A DNA stretch of 64,000 nucleotides from Coix lacryma-jobi var. lacryma-jobi (taxonomy: Eukaryota > Streptophyta > Magnoliopsida > Poales > Poaceae). Position 1 is the stretch's first letter. The number at the start of each line of letters is the position of its first letter. The DNA lies in assembly GCA_009763385.1 (NCBI GenBank), contig CM019826.1, positions 66,401,864-66,465,863 of the forward strand, read 5' to 3'. Shown here piece after piece: positions 1 through 9,535 of this stretch. The position numbers and the translations under genes were made by a program. The notes under the pieces were generated by a model, which did no database searches, was not told the DNA's origin, and saw only the letters and a program-made list of their open reading frames with translations.

Positions 1-810
1 GTAGGCTTCCGACCAGGTTAGGCTCATCGCGAACGTAACAGCCTGAGCTGTAGCTGAAGTGCAGCCATGTGGAGTATTCTGCGATGTCCTGCAAAAAGGA
101 TGCAAGGTGCTGCAAGAAAATTTTGAAGATCTTCCATCCGGTGATGTGTATCCACTTTGGACGCAGCCAGACATCAGTAGCCGATGGCGTTCCGGTTAAA
201 GTCCGAGCTGGTCCACATCAAGCTGTTAAAAAGGAAAAAGATGAACAATACATTCACCGCTAGGTGAAGTGTATCGACTTAGTCCCCGAGCTTGGGAGTA
301 GGTGCTGTAGGCACGTGGTACCAAGCTTGTAATTTTCCTGCATGAAACAGAGTCATTTTTGCAGAAGAAAAAATGACGTGTGTACACGTAGTCCCGGCCT
401 GCTGTAAGAAGCAGCATGGTTCTTGTAGCAGGGCCAAAGAAAATGCATTAGTGTAAATGTGAGGGGAGAGTCCCCGATGTTGAAGTTTGGAGATCTACGA
501 TCCCCGGGTGTTACTGTAAAGCCGACCAGGAACTGTAGAGCTCACTGTTCCCCAAAAATGGACCTTAGAACTAGCGGGGGTGGTCAGTCCTCGTGCATTA
601 GTATCGCATGTATTGGCGCAAAGTAAATGAAATTGAAAAAATAATGAGGGCGAACGGACAGGCCATTTTGGCAAACCATTAGCCCGGCGGCCCATTAAAG
701 GAGATGCGAAACGGGCACGCGCGTGCGGTTGCCGCGGGCGACGTGGCGGTCGTGGGAATGATGGGCCCGGGTTCCCAGGAACCCTGGAGCTGGAGGGTCG
801 GGCCGTTCCG
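1..810 (-). other. Non-coding 3' region of element F
   Basis: No convincing reading frame. On the minus strand it holds polypurine-like stretches of the type AGCTCGGGGACT (plus-strand positions 281-292) and a weaker one near 471-481, which resemble the CTCGGGGGCT tract in front of the 3' LTR of the related element C. This suggests that the 3' LTR of F begins a short way left of the window. The same region is the upstream flank of the oppositely directed gene that starts near 965. Confidence 0.5.
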
Positions 811-817
811 TATAAAA
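811..817 (+). promoter_or_regulatory. TATA-like box for the antisense gene of element F
   Basis: The sequence TATAAAAGG lies about 150 bases in front of the ATG at 965, in a GC-rich flank, and is followed by a pyrimidine-rich stretch around 845-905. The position fits a pol II core promoter driving the gene opposite to the retrotransposon genome. Activity cannot be judged from sequence. Confidence 0.5.
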
Positions 818-964
818 GGGAAGGCGAACACGCGGCGGTTTCCTCACTTGTTCCTTGTGTTCTCACCTCAAAGCCCGTCTCTCTCTCCGCTTCCTTCGTT
901 CGCAAGAGCACCATCCACTGTAGCAACAGATCTAAATCTAGATCCACACACTTCGTCGCTGTCG

Positions 965-1630
965 ATGACGGGCGCAAGGCGCAATAGCGGGGGTGCGGCG
1001 AAGGCGAAGAGACCGGGAAGGTGGAGCACGACGACCGCATCGAGGTGCCGGTCTGGGCGCGCGGGTGGACGCGGAGTGTTCTCCGTCGGGAGAATCTGGA
1101 GGAGCTCGTCTTCGCCGGTCTGCTGCTTGCAAGCGTCACCGGCGGCTGGAGGGAGGCGTACCTGGAGGACTGGCCGACGCCAAACACTTCAGAGCTCGTC
1201 GTCTTCGAAGCTTTCTTCAGGTGCGGGTTCGGAATCCCGGTCCACCCCTTCCTCCATGGCCTGCTGGAGTACTACCAGGTCGCGCTGTGCAACTTGACCC
1301 CCAATACAATGTTGCACATCGCGGTCTTCATCCATTACGCGAGGTGTATCTGGGCATCGAGCCCCACTTCGACCTCTTCCCCCGCCACTTCTTCCGCCTG
1401 AAGATCAACGGTACTGGGGCGTCGGACATCGTCGGGTCGGTGTACCTCCAGCTTCGGGACGGGATGGTGGAGAAGTACATCGCAATGCCGCTGCCTTCAA
1501 AGGCGATGGAGTACAAGCCCAAGTGGTTCGACATCCATCAGGAGGCGCCGAGGCCACCATGTGACCCGCCTTCGAGCCGAAGGTGATGCCGTCATGGTCG
1601 GAGCATCCCGGCGTGGTGGCGATGGAGCAG
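965..1630 (+). pseudogene. Antisense gene of element F, 5' part (Transposase_28-like domain)
   Basis: Starts at the ATG at 965 with a basic, Gly/Ala/Lys-rich N-terminus. The frame then shifts near 1010-1021 into a segment typical of the grass 'putative gypsy type transposon' family (Pfam Transposase_28 type). The recognisable pieces are PVWARGW, FEAFFRCGFGIPVHPFL, GLLEYYQVALCNLTPN and HIAVFIH. A second shift near 1340 continues with YLGIEPHFDLFPRHFF and the frame ends by 1586. The gene runs opposite to gag and pol of F, as in other Tat elements. Its function is unknown. It is cut at 1630 by the copia LTR 1631-3224 and resumes at 3225. The equivalent gene in element C is at 48963-48066. Confidence 0.75.
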
Positions 1631-2281
1631 TGAGAAGATATATGATGAATGATTGACTTTGATGAGAAAGGTTTGAGGCTTTTACCTGGTTGAGTCATTA
1701 TTCGCTATGCGCTTAATGTTTATGACTAACTAGTGGCGTTGAGTTGTGGTGTTTCTGTGTTGGTGTGCGTGTGCAACATGTGTCTCTTGGCTGTGTTGAT
1801 GTGCAGGTGTTGAGCTCGGATACAATGGTCGATGGCGAGGTGAAGGTCAAGTAGAGACGTGTCGTGCCGACAGACCGGGAGCGGTGAAGGATGGGTGTGC
1901 CGTGCGGCGGACGTGCCATGCCAATGTACCCAGAGCGGTGAAGGGCAGACGTGAGGTTTGGACCGAAGGACCAAGAGGCCGGGACCAGCTGTGGTAGCTG
2001 GCACGTTGCATCGGCGAGCGAGAGCACATGGGGATGTGCGATGCATCGGCCGAGTCGGGACGAAGACGATGGCGTCGTGGCACTTGGTGGGAGGTCGGAC
2101 ACGGGCTTGCGTGCGGCGCAAGTGCCATCGGCCAAGTCAAGAAGGAAGGTGAAGGCGTTGTGCCCGGCGTGGAGGCTGGACATGCATCGGCATCGGTGCC
2201 GGTGGTCGGGGTGTGCGAACCACATCCCGTCTATGGCGTGGGTTCGGTAGTTGAGCCTCAAAAAGCTACCCTCGACGGTTT

Positions 2282-2485
2282 CCGAGTATGGGTCTCAAAA
2301 CTCGGGTGGCCGGTTTCCGAGTTTGGGCCTCAAAACTTGGGATGGACGGTTTCCAGGTTTGGGCCTCAAAACCTGGGCTCGCGGGTTTCCGAGTTTAGGC
2401 CTCAAAACTCGGGTTGGACGGTTTCCAGGTTTGGGCCTCAAAACCTGGGCTGCCAGGTTTCCCGGTTTGGGCCTCAAAACTAGGG
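2282..2485 (+). repeat. Hairpin array in LTR A'
   Basis: Six successive inverted repeats about 30-37 bases apart. Each has a 5-8 bp stem around a loop containing GGGCCTC. Stems alternate among CCGAG/CTCGG, CCAGG/CCTGG and CCCGG. Stem changes are mostly matched on both arms, though the second and last stems here have mismatches. It is homologous to the arrays in D, X and Y. Confidence 0.85.
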
Positions 2486-2520
2486 GAAGGACCAGAAGGA
2501 CGGCGGACTGACCGGGACTC

Positions 2521-2583
2521 ATTCCCGGACTGTCTGGGGTTCAATAGCGGACAGTCCGCGGTTCACTAGCGGACAGTCCGCGA
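2521..2583 (+). repeat. GGACAGTCC palindrome cluster in LTR A'
   Basis: Three copies of a CGGACNGTCCG-type palindrome in 60 bases, two of them GCGGACAGTCCGC. Solo LTR D carries the same motif seven or so times (51826-52090). Short GC palindromes are a known feature of Sirevirus LTRs. Confidence 0.75.
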
Positions 2584-2589
2584 CTGCAC

Positions 2590-2938
2590 AGTTTTGCTGA
2601 TTTCGTCCGTATCTTTTGCGTACGAGCTCCGATTTGTGATCTGTTTGTTGCGTTGGTTTTCTAACTTCTTAAGGATCATTCAAAAGTAGTTTTGACACCA
2701 TTGGTCAAAGTATTTTTGGTCGAACACTTCCTTTTTCCCCATAGGAGTTAAGTGTTCCTCTTTCGAACTTTCGACGGTTCTAGCGTCCGTATCTTTTACG
2801 TTCGAGCTCTGATTTGAGATCGGTTTGTTGTGTTAGTTTCCTAAGTTCATAAGGATCTTTCCAAGGTACTTTTGCCACCAGTTGGCCGAAGTATTTTTGG
2901 TCGAACACTTTCCTCTTCTCCATAGGAGTGGGGTTTTC
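2590..2938 (+). repeat. Tandem duplication, period about 184 bp, in LTR A'
   Basis: Two diverged copies, about 2590-2757 and 2774-2938. Both contain TCCGTATCTTTT, a GAGCTC-GATTTG stretch, AGTATTTTTGGTCGAACAC and CCCATAGGAG or TCCATAGGAG. The copies differ at many positions, so the duplication is old relative to the LTR insertion or has been evolving freely. It is absent from the X, Y and D LTRs. Confidence 0.8.
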
Positions 2939-3224
2939 CGTTATCGGAGGTTCGATTGTTCTAGTAGCTTGCTTGTGCAGTTTTTGCCCCTTTGCGTTGG
3001 CGCTTGTTTTTGGGGATTCTTTGGTAGTTTCGCTGTACCTATAGGACATCTCCTAGGGTATCCTCTAGTTCCTCACTAGTTAGTACTCGTGTACCTATTC
3101 TACCCTCACCGGTTGTTTCAGACTTCGCTTTTGGGTGATTTTCTGGGACAAGGGCCATCATTTCTCGAGAAGATTTTTGAGGCTCCCATTCACCCCCCCC
3201 TCTGGTCGCCAATTCGGTCCTTCA

Positions 3225-4637
3225 GCAAGTGGAGGAGCTTTTGAAGCTGGTCGACAAGCAGTCATTGATGGGGTGGCGGTGGCATCGAACTTCATCAAGA
3301 GCGCTGCCAACCCTGCAAGGAAAGGGCACAACCAGCATACGAGTACGCTGGTGACGCGGAGGACCAGACGCGGGAAGCACTGGAGTCTCTATCGTCGTCG
3401 GAGGTATTCCTGCGGGTCGATGCACTGTTCGACCTGCAGAAGAGGAAGAAACTGGAGTACTTGCGGAAGTCGTACTCCCTGGAGTACCCTCCGCTGAAGG
3501 TTAGTATCTTGGCCCTGCATGTGTTTGTTGAAATGCGAAACTGAATACTGAAGGTCGTAAAATGTGGCGCAGGGTCAGGCGGCGTCTGTGTCGCAAGCAC
3601 CATCGAAGGCATGGCCAAGGGCGTTGACTCACGGCGAGAAGACGTCAGCGACGGCGATGGTCGCGGCGCGGCAAGTTCGACGTGGAGAAGATCGAAGACA
3701 GCGGGGATGAGGGAGCCGAGTCTCCGAGTCCCGGTCTGGTGGGTGGCAGGCCCGCGCTGATTGGAAAGGAAAGCGCCAGGCCGCTTCTGCACAAAAGAAG
3801 GTGTCGCTGTCAACTGGCGGCGCCTTCACCATTGATGAAGAGGGCTGCTAGCGTCCCGCGTTGTCTTCGACTGGTCGGACGCCGCGTCTGACAATGAAGA
3901 CGATGTCCCGCTGAGTGCCCCTTCGCGGCAATGGTCCTCGGCGGGGCGCGGAAGCAGAGCGGTCGAAGGTGAAGCCGAAGCTGAAAGCGACAGGGTCGCC
4001 AGAGCATGCGCCGGAGGCCCGATAGTCATATGGCGGGGCAACCGGTGCGCCCAAACCGCAGGAGGAGTACGCAGGCAGTGGCGCACGTCCACGCTCCCGT
4101 CGCTTCTCCCGAGAGAAGAAAGTGTCGGACCTATAAGTGTCCCCTGCTCATCTTATGATTCTTACCCTGGTCGGATCTTGGCGTTGGTGATATGTCCATG
4201 CCCTTTGCAGGTTGGCGGATGCCGGAGAGGTGTCGGACACCGAAGGCGGTGGTCGGAGGGAGGCGAGTCCTCCAGTGGAGGCAGAGATTGGCGGGTCAGC
4301 GAATTCGGCTGCGCCGAAGGAGGCGTCAGAGGCGGCGGTGGACGTCGAGGCGTCCGTAGTCCCCGAGCCTCGGGGGGCGGAGTAGCCGGAGGCGTCTGGA
4401 GTCCCCGAGCCTCAGGAGGCGGAGCGGCAAGCGTGCCCAACGCCTGGGGTAAGTTCTAGAGGGGGCGTCGCTGCGGGGAGTGCTGCAGCTCCGGTGGCGG
4501 GGTCCTTGGGTCGTCGCGCCCGGGGGACGAAGAGGAAGGTGGCGCCGCCTGCCTCGCTGGAGATCGAGGAGATCAAGCATCCGGAGGAGGACCCGCATTA
4601 GCGTCATGTCCGTCGTTTCCGCATTGATGGCGACGAG
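3225..4637 (+). pseudogene. Antisense gene of element F, middle part
   Basis: It continues the gene interrupted at 1630. The segment reads EELLKLVDKQ, then after a one-base shift PAYEYAGDAEDQTREALE and SSSEVFLRVDALFDLQKRKK, matching the mid-region of grass Transposase_28-type proteins. Two introns are likely: about 3500-3571 (GTTAGT to GCGCAG) and about 4131-4209 (ending CCCTTTGCAG). The second exon block encodes low-complexity Ala/Gly/Pro/Arg-rich protein with frameshifts. The segment ends at 4637, where X is inserted, and resumes at 28626-28631. Confidence 0.65.
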
Positions 4638-5913
4638 TGAAGGACCGAGAAGCTAACCGAAAGCGACCAGAGGGGGGGGGGGTGAATGGGAGCTTCAAAA
4701 TTTCCTTTCGGAAACTAGAGCCACTGTCCCAAAATCAACCCCGGGAGGAAAACCTAGAGCTTGCTAATGTCCACGACCCTAGATGTAGGGTGGATGCTTC
4801 CTTGAAGCACAGCGGGACACTAGACAACCTAGAAGTCCAACGCAAAAGACGGAAATCGAATCCGTCAACGAACGAGCGAACCGCGAACGAAACGGTGCGA
4901 AACAGCAACGACCGGACTCTGACCAGCGTCGGTCAGCAGGGACCGGACGCGTCCGGTCGGCAAAAACTGGCTCTGGAACCTTACTGTTCGCGACCAGACT
5001 CACTAGTACGGAGCGTCCGGTCGTGATCAGAGCGTCCGGACAGATCAAACAAACACGATGAACAGGAACCTGGGCGCGTCCGGTCGATTGATAAACACAG
5101 AGTCCGGTCACGAGCGTCCGGTCAAACCAGAAACCCTGTACGCAGCGCTCAATGACCGGACGCACTGGTCAGCGTCCGATCACTTCGCGACCAGCGTCCG
5201 GTCACCCCGCAGCCCCTCTGTTCTTCCACCGATCCGACTCAAACTCACCCAAAACGCATCCTCTATGGATCAAACTTGGTGAGTGAAGTAACAAGGAGAT
5301 TAGTGAGCTATCTCTAAGAGATCATGGCTCGAACCTAACTCCAAATCGGTGAATCGAAGAATTTTGGGGGAAGGGACGAAAAGTGACCCGAAACGAAAAA
5401 TCGATCGATCTCCTAGACCGTGAGGTTAGAGAATGATTCCTTCGGTGGAAAGAAGTGCCTCACGATCTAGAACAACTTGGTTCAAATGGATTTGCAAAAG
5501 ATGAACCGAGCAAGGAGATCAAATGATGGGAAAATCGTGGAGCAAAAGGATCCCGCGAAGAACACAAGCAAAACGGAAATCACAGCCACGAACTCGAAAC
5601 AAAGACGCAATCAAGCCATCGATCTGTGCTCCAAGGTGAGGATACGGCCTCACTTCCTCAAATCAACAGTACACAGAGTGGAGTCTCTCTGCGAATCTCA
5701 ACTAGCTAAAGCAGGGGATGGGAGAGCAGGAAACCCTAGCAAATGAAAGCACTAACTGAGATGGGGAGGAGGGTGTCTCCCTGGACTACTTATACTAACC
5801 TAGACTAAGCCTATTTCTACTCTACCCCTCTCTACACTAATTACAGAGCGAACCAGCTAAACCCTAGGCTATTTGGTCCAACCCGCGGTGGTAGGTAGAT
5901 CCGACGGCCACGC
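4638..5913 (-). repeat. X 3' LTR, distal part (cut by Y)
   Basis: It matches bases 26581 to about 27855 of the X 5' LTR and shares its private variants, for example AGAGCCACTGTCCC, the GGGCGCGTCCGG region and AGATCAAACAAACACGA. Y-type LTRs have AGATGCCACTGTCCC instead. The segment ends at CACGC (5909-5913), the target duplication of Y. It is resumed at 18294. Confidence 0.92.
4908..5205 (-). repeat. GTCCGGTC/GACCGGAC palindrome cluster, X 3' LTR
   Basis: More than a dozen half-sites GTCCGGTC or GACCGGAC in 300 bases. They include the perfect 18-bp palindrome GACCGGACGCGTCCGGTC at 4941-4958. The same cluster is at 26850-27150 (X 5' LTR), 6187-6455 (Y left) and 15820-16100 (Y right). It lies in the downstream half of the LTR in element orientation. 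Confidence 0.85.
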
Positions 5914-6186
5914 TGAAGGACCGAGAAGCTACCCGAAAGCGACCAGAGGGGGGGGGGTGAATGGGAGCTTTAAAATTTCCTTTCGGAAACTAGATGCCAC
6001 TGTCCCAAACTCAACCCCAAAAGCGAAACCTAGAGCTTGCTAATGTCCATGACCCTAGATGTAGGGTGGATGCTTCCTAGAAGCACAGCGGGACACTAGA
6101 CAACCCTAGAAAGCTAACGCAAAAGACGGAAATCAAATCCGTCAATGAACGAACACGAACCGCGAACGAAAACGGCGAAACAGCTA

Positions 6187-6455
6187 CGACCGGACTCTGG
6201 CCAGCGTCCGGTCAGCAGGGACCGGACGCGTCCGGTCGTCCAAAATCCGATTTCAGACCTTACTGTTTCTGACCGGACTCACTGGTACGGAGCGTCCGGT
6301 CGTGAACAGTGCGTCCGTCGTCGCAAGCACAGTACACTGATGAACAGTAACCACGATGAGTCCGGTCACGAGTTCAACAGTGCGTCCGGTCGATGCAAAA
6401 CAAAACACCGAAAACATTCAACGACGGACTCACGCGCTGAGCGTCCGGTCACCCG
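6187..6455 (-). repeat. GTCCGGTC/GACCGGAC palindrome cluster, Y 3' LTR
   Basis: Same motif set as in the X LTR, including GACCGGACGCGTCCGGTC at about 6210-6227, with slightly different spacing and some degenerate sites. Confidence 0.8.
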
Positions 6456-7246
6456 ACAGCCCTCTGTTCTTCCACCGATTCGACTCAAACTCACCCAAAA
6501 CGAATCCTCTAGGGATCAAACTTGGTGAGTGGAGTCACAAGGAGTATAGTGAACTATCTCTAAGAGATCATGGCTCGAACCTATCTCCAAATCGGTGAAT
6601 CGAAGAAATTCGGGAGAGGGAGAAAAAGTGACCCGAAACTAAAAATCGATTGATCTCCTAGACCGTGAGGTTAGAGGATGATTCCTTTAGTGGAAAGAAG
6701 TGCCTCGCGATCTAGAACAACTTGGTTCAAACGGATTTGCAAAGGATGAACCGAGCAAAGAGATCAAGCGACGGGAAAATCGTGGAGAAAAGGATTCCGC
6801 GAAGAACACAAAGAATATGCGAATCACAGCCACGAACTCGAAACAAAGACGCAAATCAAGCCATCGATCTGTGCTCCAAGGTGAGGATACGGCCTCACTT
6901 CCTCAACTCAACAGTACACAGAGTGGAGTCTCTCTGCGGATCTCAACTAGCTAAAGCAGGGGATGGGAGAGCAGGAAACCCTAGCAAATGAAAGCACTAA
7001 CAGAGATAGCTAAAACTGAGATAGGAGGAGGGTGTCTCCCCTGGACTACTTATACTAACCTAGACTAAGCCTATTTCCTACTCTACCCCTCTCTAAACTA
7101 ATTACAGAGCGAACCAGCTAAACCCTAAGGCTATTCTGGTCCAACCCGCGGTGGTAGGTAGATCCGACGGCCACGCCCGCTCGAACCGAAGCGTTGCCTC
7201 GACGCAACCTCTGGATCGCCGCCACGTGCCGCCCTCGCTCTGCACC

Positions 7247-7535
7247 CCTGGTTTTGTGGCCCAAACCGGGAAACCAGCCTTTTCCAGCAACCCCGGTTTT
7301 GAGGCCCAAACCGGGAAACCAGCCTCCAGCCTGAGTTTTGTGGCCCAAACTCAGAAACCCGCAGCGCCCGAGTTTTGAGGCCCAAACTCGGAAACCGCCC
7401 ATCACCCGAGTTTGTGGCCAAACTCGGAAACCATCCGCGCCCAGGTTTTGTGGCTCAACCTGGAAACCGAGCACCCAGGTTTTGAGGCCCAAACCTGGAA
7501 ACCGTCCACCCGTTGGTTTTCTTTGGCTCAACCAA
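7247..7535 (-). repeat. Hairpin array in Y 3' LTR (eight hairpins)
   Basis: Hairpins at 7247-7270, 7291-7315, 7331-7354, 7368-7391, 7406-7427, 7441-7463, 7475-7498 and 7513-7535. The plus-strand form is stem-TTTTGAGGCCCAAA-stem or stem-TTTTGTGGCCCAAA-stem, each followed by AAACC. Stems in order: CCTGG/CCGGG, CCCGG/CCGGG, CTGAG/CTCAG, CCGAG/CTCGG, CCGAG/CTCGG, CCAGG/CCTGG, CCAGG/CCTGG, TTGGTT/AACCAA. The loop is constant while the arms change together. It lies 400-700 bases from the upstream end of the LTR, in the presumed U3. Confidence 0.92.
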
Positions 7536-7941
7536 CAAACCGTAGCTGTAGAGGGGATGCACCGCCCGTGCACCCCGTCCACCGACACATGTCCCCAGGT
7601 CCTCGACCCGAGCAACACCGTGCCCCGCAAGTCTCTGCTCGTCGCTGTCCCAGGCTGCCAGCCACCACAGCTGATCCTCAGGCACTCCGGTCCCTCAGTC
7701 CAAGCCTCACGTCCGCCCTTCACTGCTCGATACATCGGCATGGCACGTCCGCCGCACGGCACGCCCATCCTTCATCGCACCCAGTCCGTCGGCACGACAC
7801 ATCTCAACTTGACCTTCACCTTGCCCTCGATCACTGTCTCCGTGCTCGACACCTGCACAACACGAGCCAAAGAACATGCGCATCAAACCCGTTGACAATC
7901 ACTCATCACTCAGAGACTCGGCATACACCCATGTATCCGCA

Positions 7942-9535
7942 ATCTCCCCTTGATGAGTGCATTGTCAAACACACACAAATCATAAAATGAAAGAAGAAGG
8001 TAGGAGGAAGGAGAAGAGAGAACTCAACCAAATGACCCAAAAGCATAGCAAAGCCGAAGAAGGTCAAGTGGAAGAAGCGAGAACTTGGTCCCCAAAGACA
8101 TGGGCAACGGCTCGACGACCAAGCAAAGCAAAGCTAGCCCTCAAGAAGAGGTAGAACAGGCTCAACACCGCTAGCAGAAAACCAATTGAAAATCGGAGCC
8201 AAAAAAAAATGGCAAAGTGCTAGTCCCTCAAGATAGAGGCACAGAGGCTCAACACAACTAGCACGAAAACCACTCCGAAACAATTGAAAAACAATCGAAA
8301 AGGTCTCCAAACCAATCGAGATCAAACTCGACGCCAACTGAGGAAAATGTTTGCCAGTCCCTCAAGACAGAGGCAACGGCTCACCACAACTAGCACAATT
8401 CCCTCGACAAGTGCGAGCAACCAGGGACTCCCCCTTAGGTCCAACAAGAGAAGAGCATAAAGATCTGAAAATCTCCCCCTTAGCAAAAACTCCCCCTTAA
8501 TTGAACGCCAGGAGACATATGATTTGCAAAAACTCTCCCCTTAGTTGAAAATGCACTTATCAAGCACAAACTCTTCCCTTGAGCCAACACAACTCCCCTT
8601 CTAAAATGCATATGAAGTCAGAAATGCAAGTTAGCAGCTTCAGGCATATAATCAAAGAGTGCAAAAAATGCTCTAATCGGTATAGCTCCAATGGCACAAC
8701 TAAGCACTCAAATAGCGAAGGCTCAAACTGATCACACATACGGAATATGAAGCATATGAGCAAGTGAGCAGTTTTTAGCCAAAAATATAGTCACCATCAG
8801 AATAGCACTACACATGTATAGATAGGAATCCAGACAAGTGCTAAACATGTATACAAGGTGAACTACCCCTAGCAAAGTTCAATCATCATGCATAGGAATG
8901 AAGCATATACTTGTGATTTCATTTTTATATTGGAGTTGCAGCGGTGAAGACTTCACAAGTTCAATTATTTAGCATGTGATTGCGAGAGGTTGAAAGCTTG
9001 TCTTTGCCTAACTTTTCAACCGAGCGAAGCCTATGCCGAAGCAATCAGAAGCTTGAAGCTACGGTTTCGGTCATACACTACACGGCTCAAGTTTAACTCA
9101 AAGTGCAATGAGAAACAGTCTCGATACCATGAGGTGTTGACAAGCAGTCCCATCTCGATCTTTTGAATTCACTAAAACTTGGTTCAAATTTTATACATGA
9201 TATGAACAGACCAAGCAAGTGAATGACTCATAACTAGAGACATAGCAACCTAGCATATATGAAAAGCATGAGTGAACTCAACATATCCTACACATGCTAG
9301 TTGCATATCTCAATGGTGAACATTTTCAGATTGTAAGTTATTAAGTAAATTCACCATTCCAAAATAGCTCAGCTCATAACATGTACTAGTGATCAGGAAG
9401 AGCATAAGCTACAAGCATCCATATAAGCATCAGAGCATACTAAATAGAGCATAGTTACATTCTAGTGATTATAAACATGAAGCTCAGAATGTAAATGCGT
9501 ATGCTAAAATGCAAAAGAAAAGAAAGACAAAAGAG
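7942..9535 (-). other. Y non-coding 3' region with polypurine tracts
   Basis: There is no coding frame beyond chance. The tract next to the LTR (7942-7951, minus-strand CAAGGGGAGAT) is the functional-type PPT. Five more minus-strand AAGGGGGAG-like tracts lie at about 8430-8600. Multiple PPTs in front of the 3' LTR are described for Sireviruses. The rest (8600-9535) is AT-rich. I see no envelope-like frame here. Confidence 0.75.

Larger units (their letters stand above)
1631..3224 (+). mobile_element. Copia (Sirevirus-like) LTR remnant A', plus orientation
   Basis: It shares with solo LTR D (50341-52498) the block around 1850-1925, the hairpin array (2282-2485), GGACAGTCCGC palindromes (2521-2583) and the 3' end with a C-rich tract followed by GGTCCTTCA. 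The 3' end at 3224 is clear and is followed by GCAAG. The left boundary is less certain. I place it at 1631, where the antisense gene of F stops matching and the preceding bases GCAG resemble GCAAG with one base lost. No internal copia sequence is attached, so it is most simply a solo LTR formed by LTR-LTR recombination. Confidence 0.7.
5914..7941 (-). repeat. Y 3' LTR
   Basis: A full-length LTR of 2028 bp. On the minus strand it begins TGCGGATACATGG (7941) and ends GGTCCTTCA (5914), the TG...CA ends of copia LTRs. It contains the hairpin array, a TATA-like TATAAGTAG on the minus strand near 7046-7054 and the GTCCGGTC cluster. The minus-strand end carries a long C-run (plus-strand G-run near 5950). 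Confidence 0.92.

Noticed and set aside
495..1187. Minus-strand open frame of 230 codons
   Set aside because: It overlaps the antisense gene's promoter and start on the other strand; composition is Ser/Arg/Pro-rich as expected for a shadow of GC-rich sequence.
2251..2511. Protein with FPGLGLKTW-type repeats
   Set aside because: The repeat peptide is a translation of the hairpin array and appears in several frames and on both strands in seven places.
7247..7535. CRISPR-like array or minisatellite
   Set aside because: Spacing is regular but the variable parts are the two arms of each hairpin, spacers are similar, and the arrays sit inside LTRs of a plant genome.
8600..9535. Envelope-like gene downstream of RNase H in Y (also 19700-20620 in X)
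   Set aside because: Some Sireviruses have one, but no frame of useful length or with membrane segments is present here.
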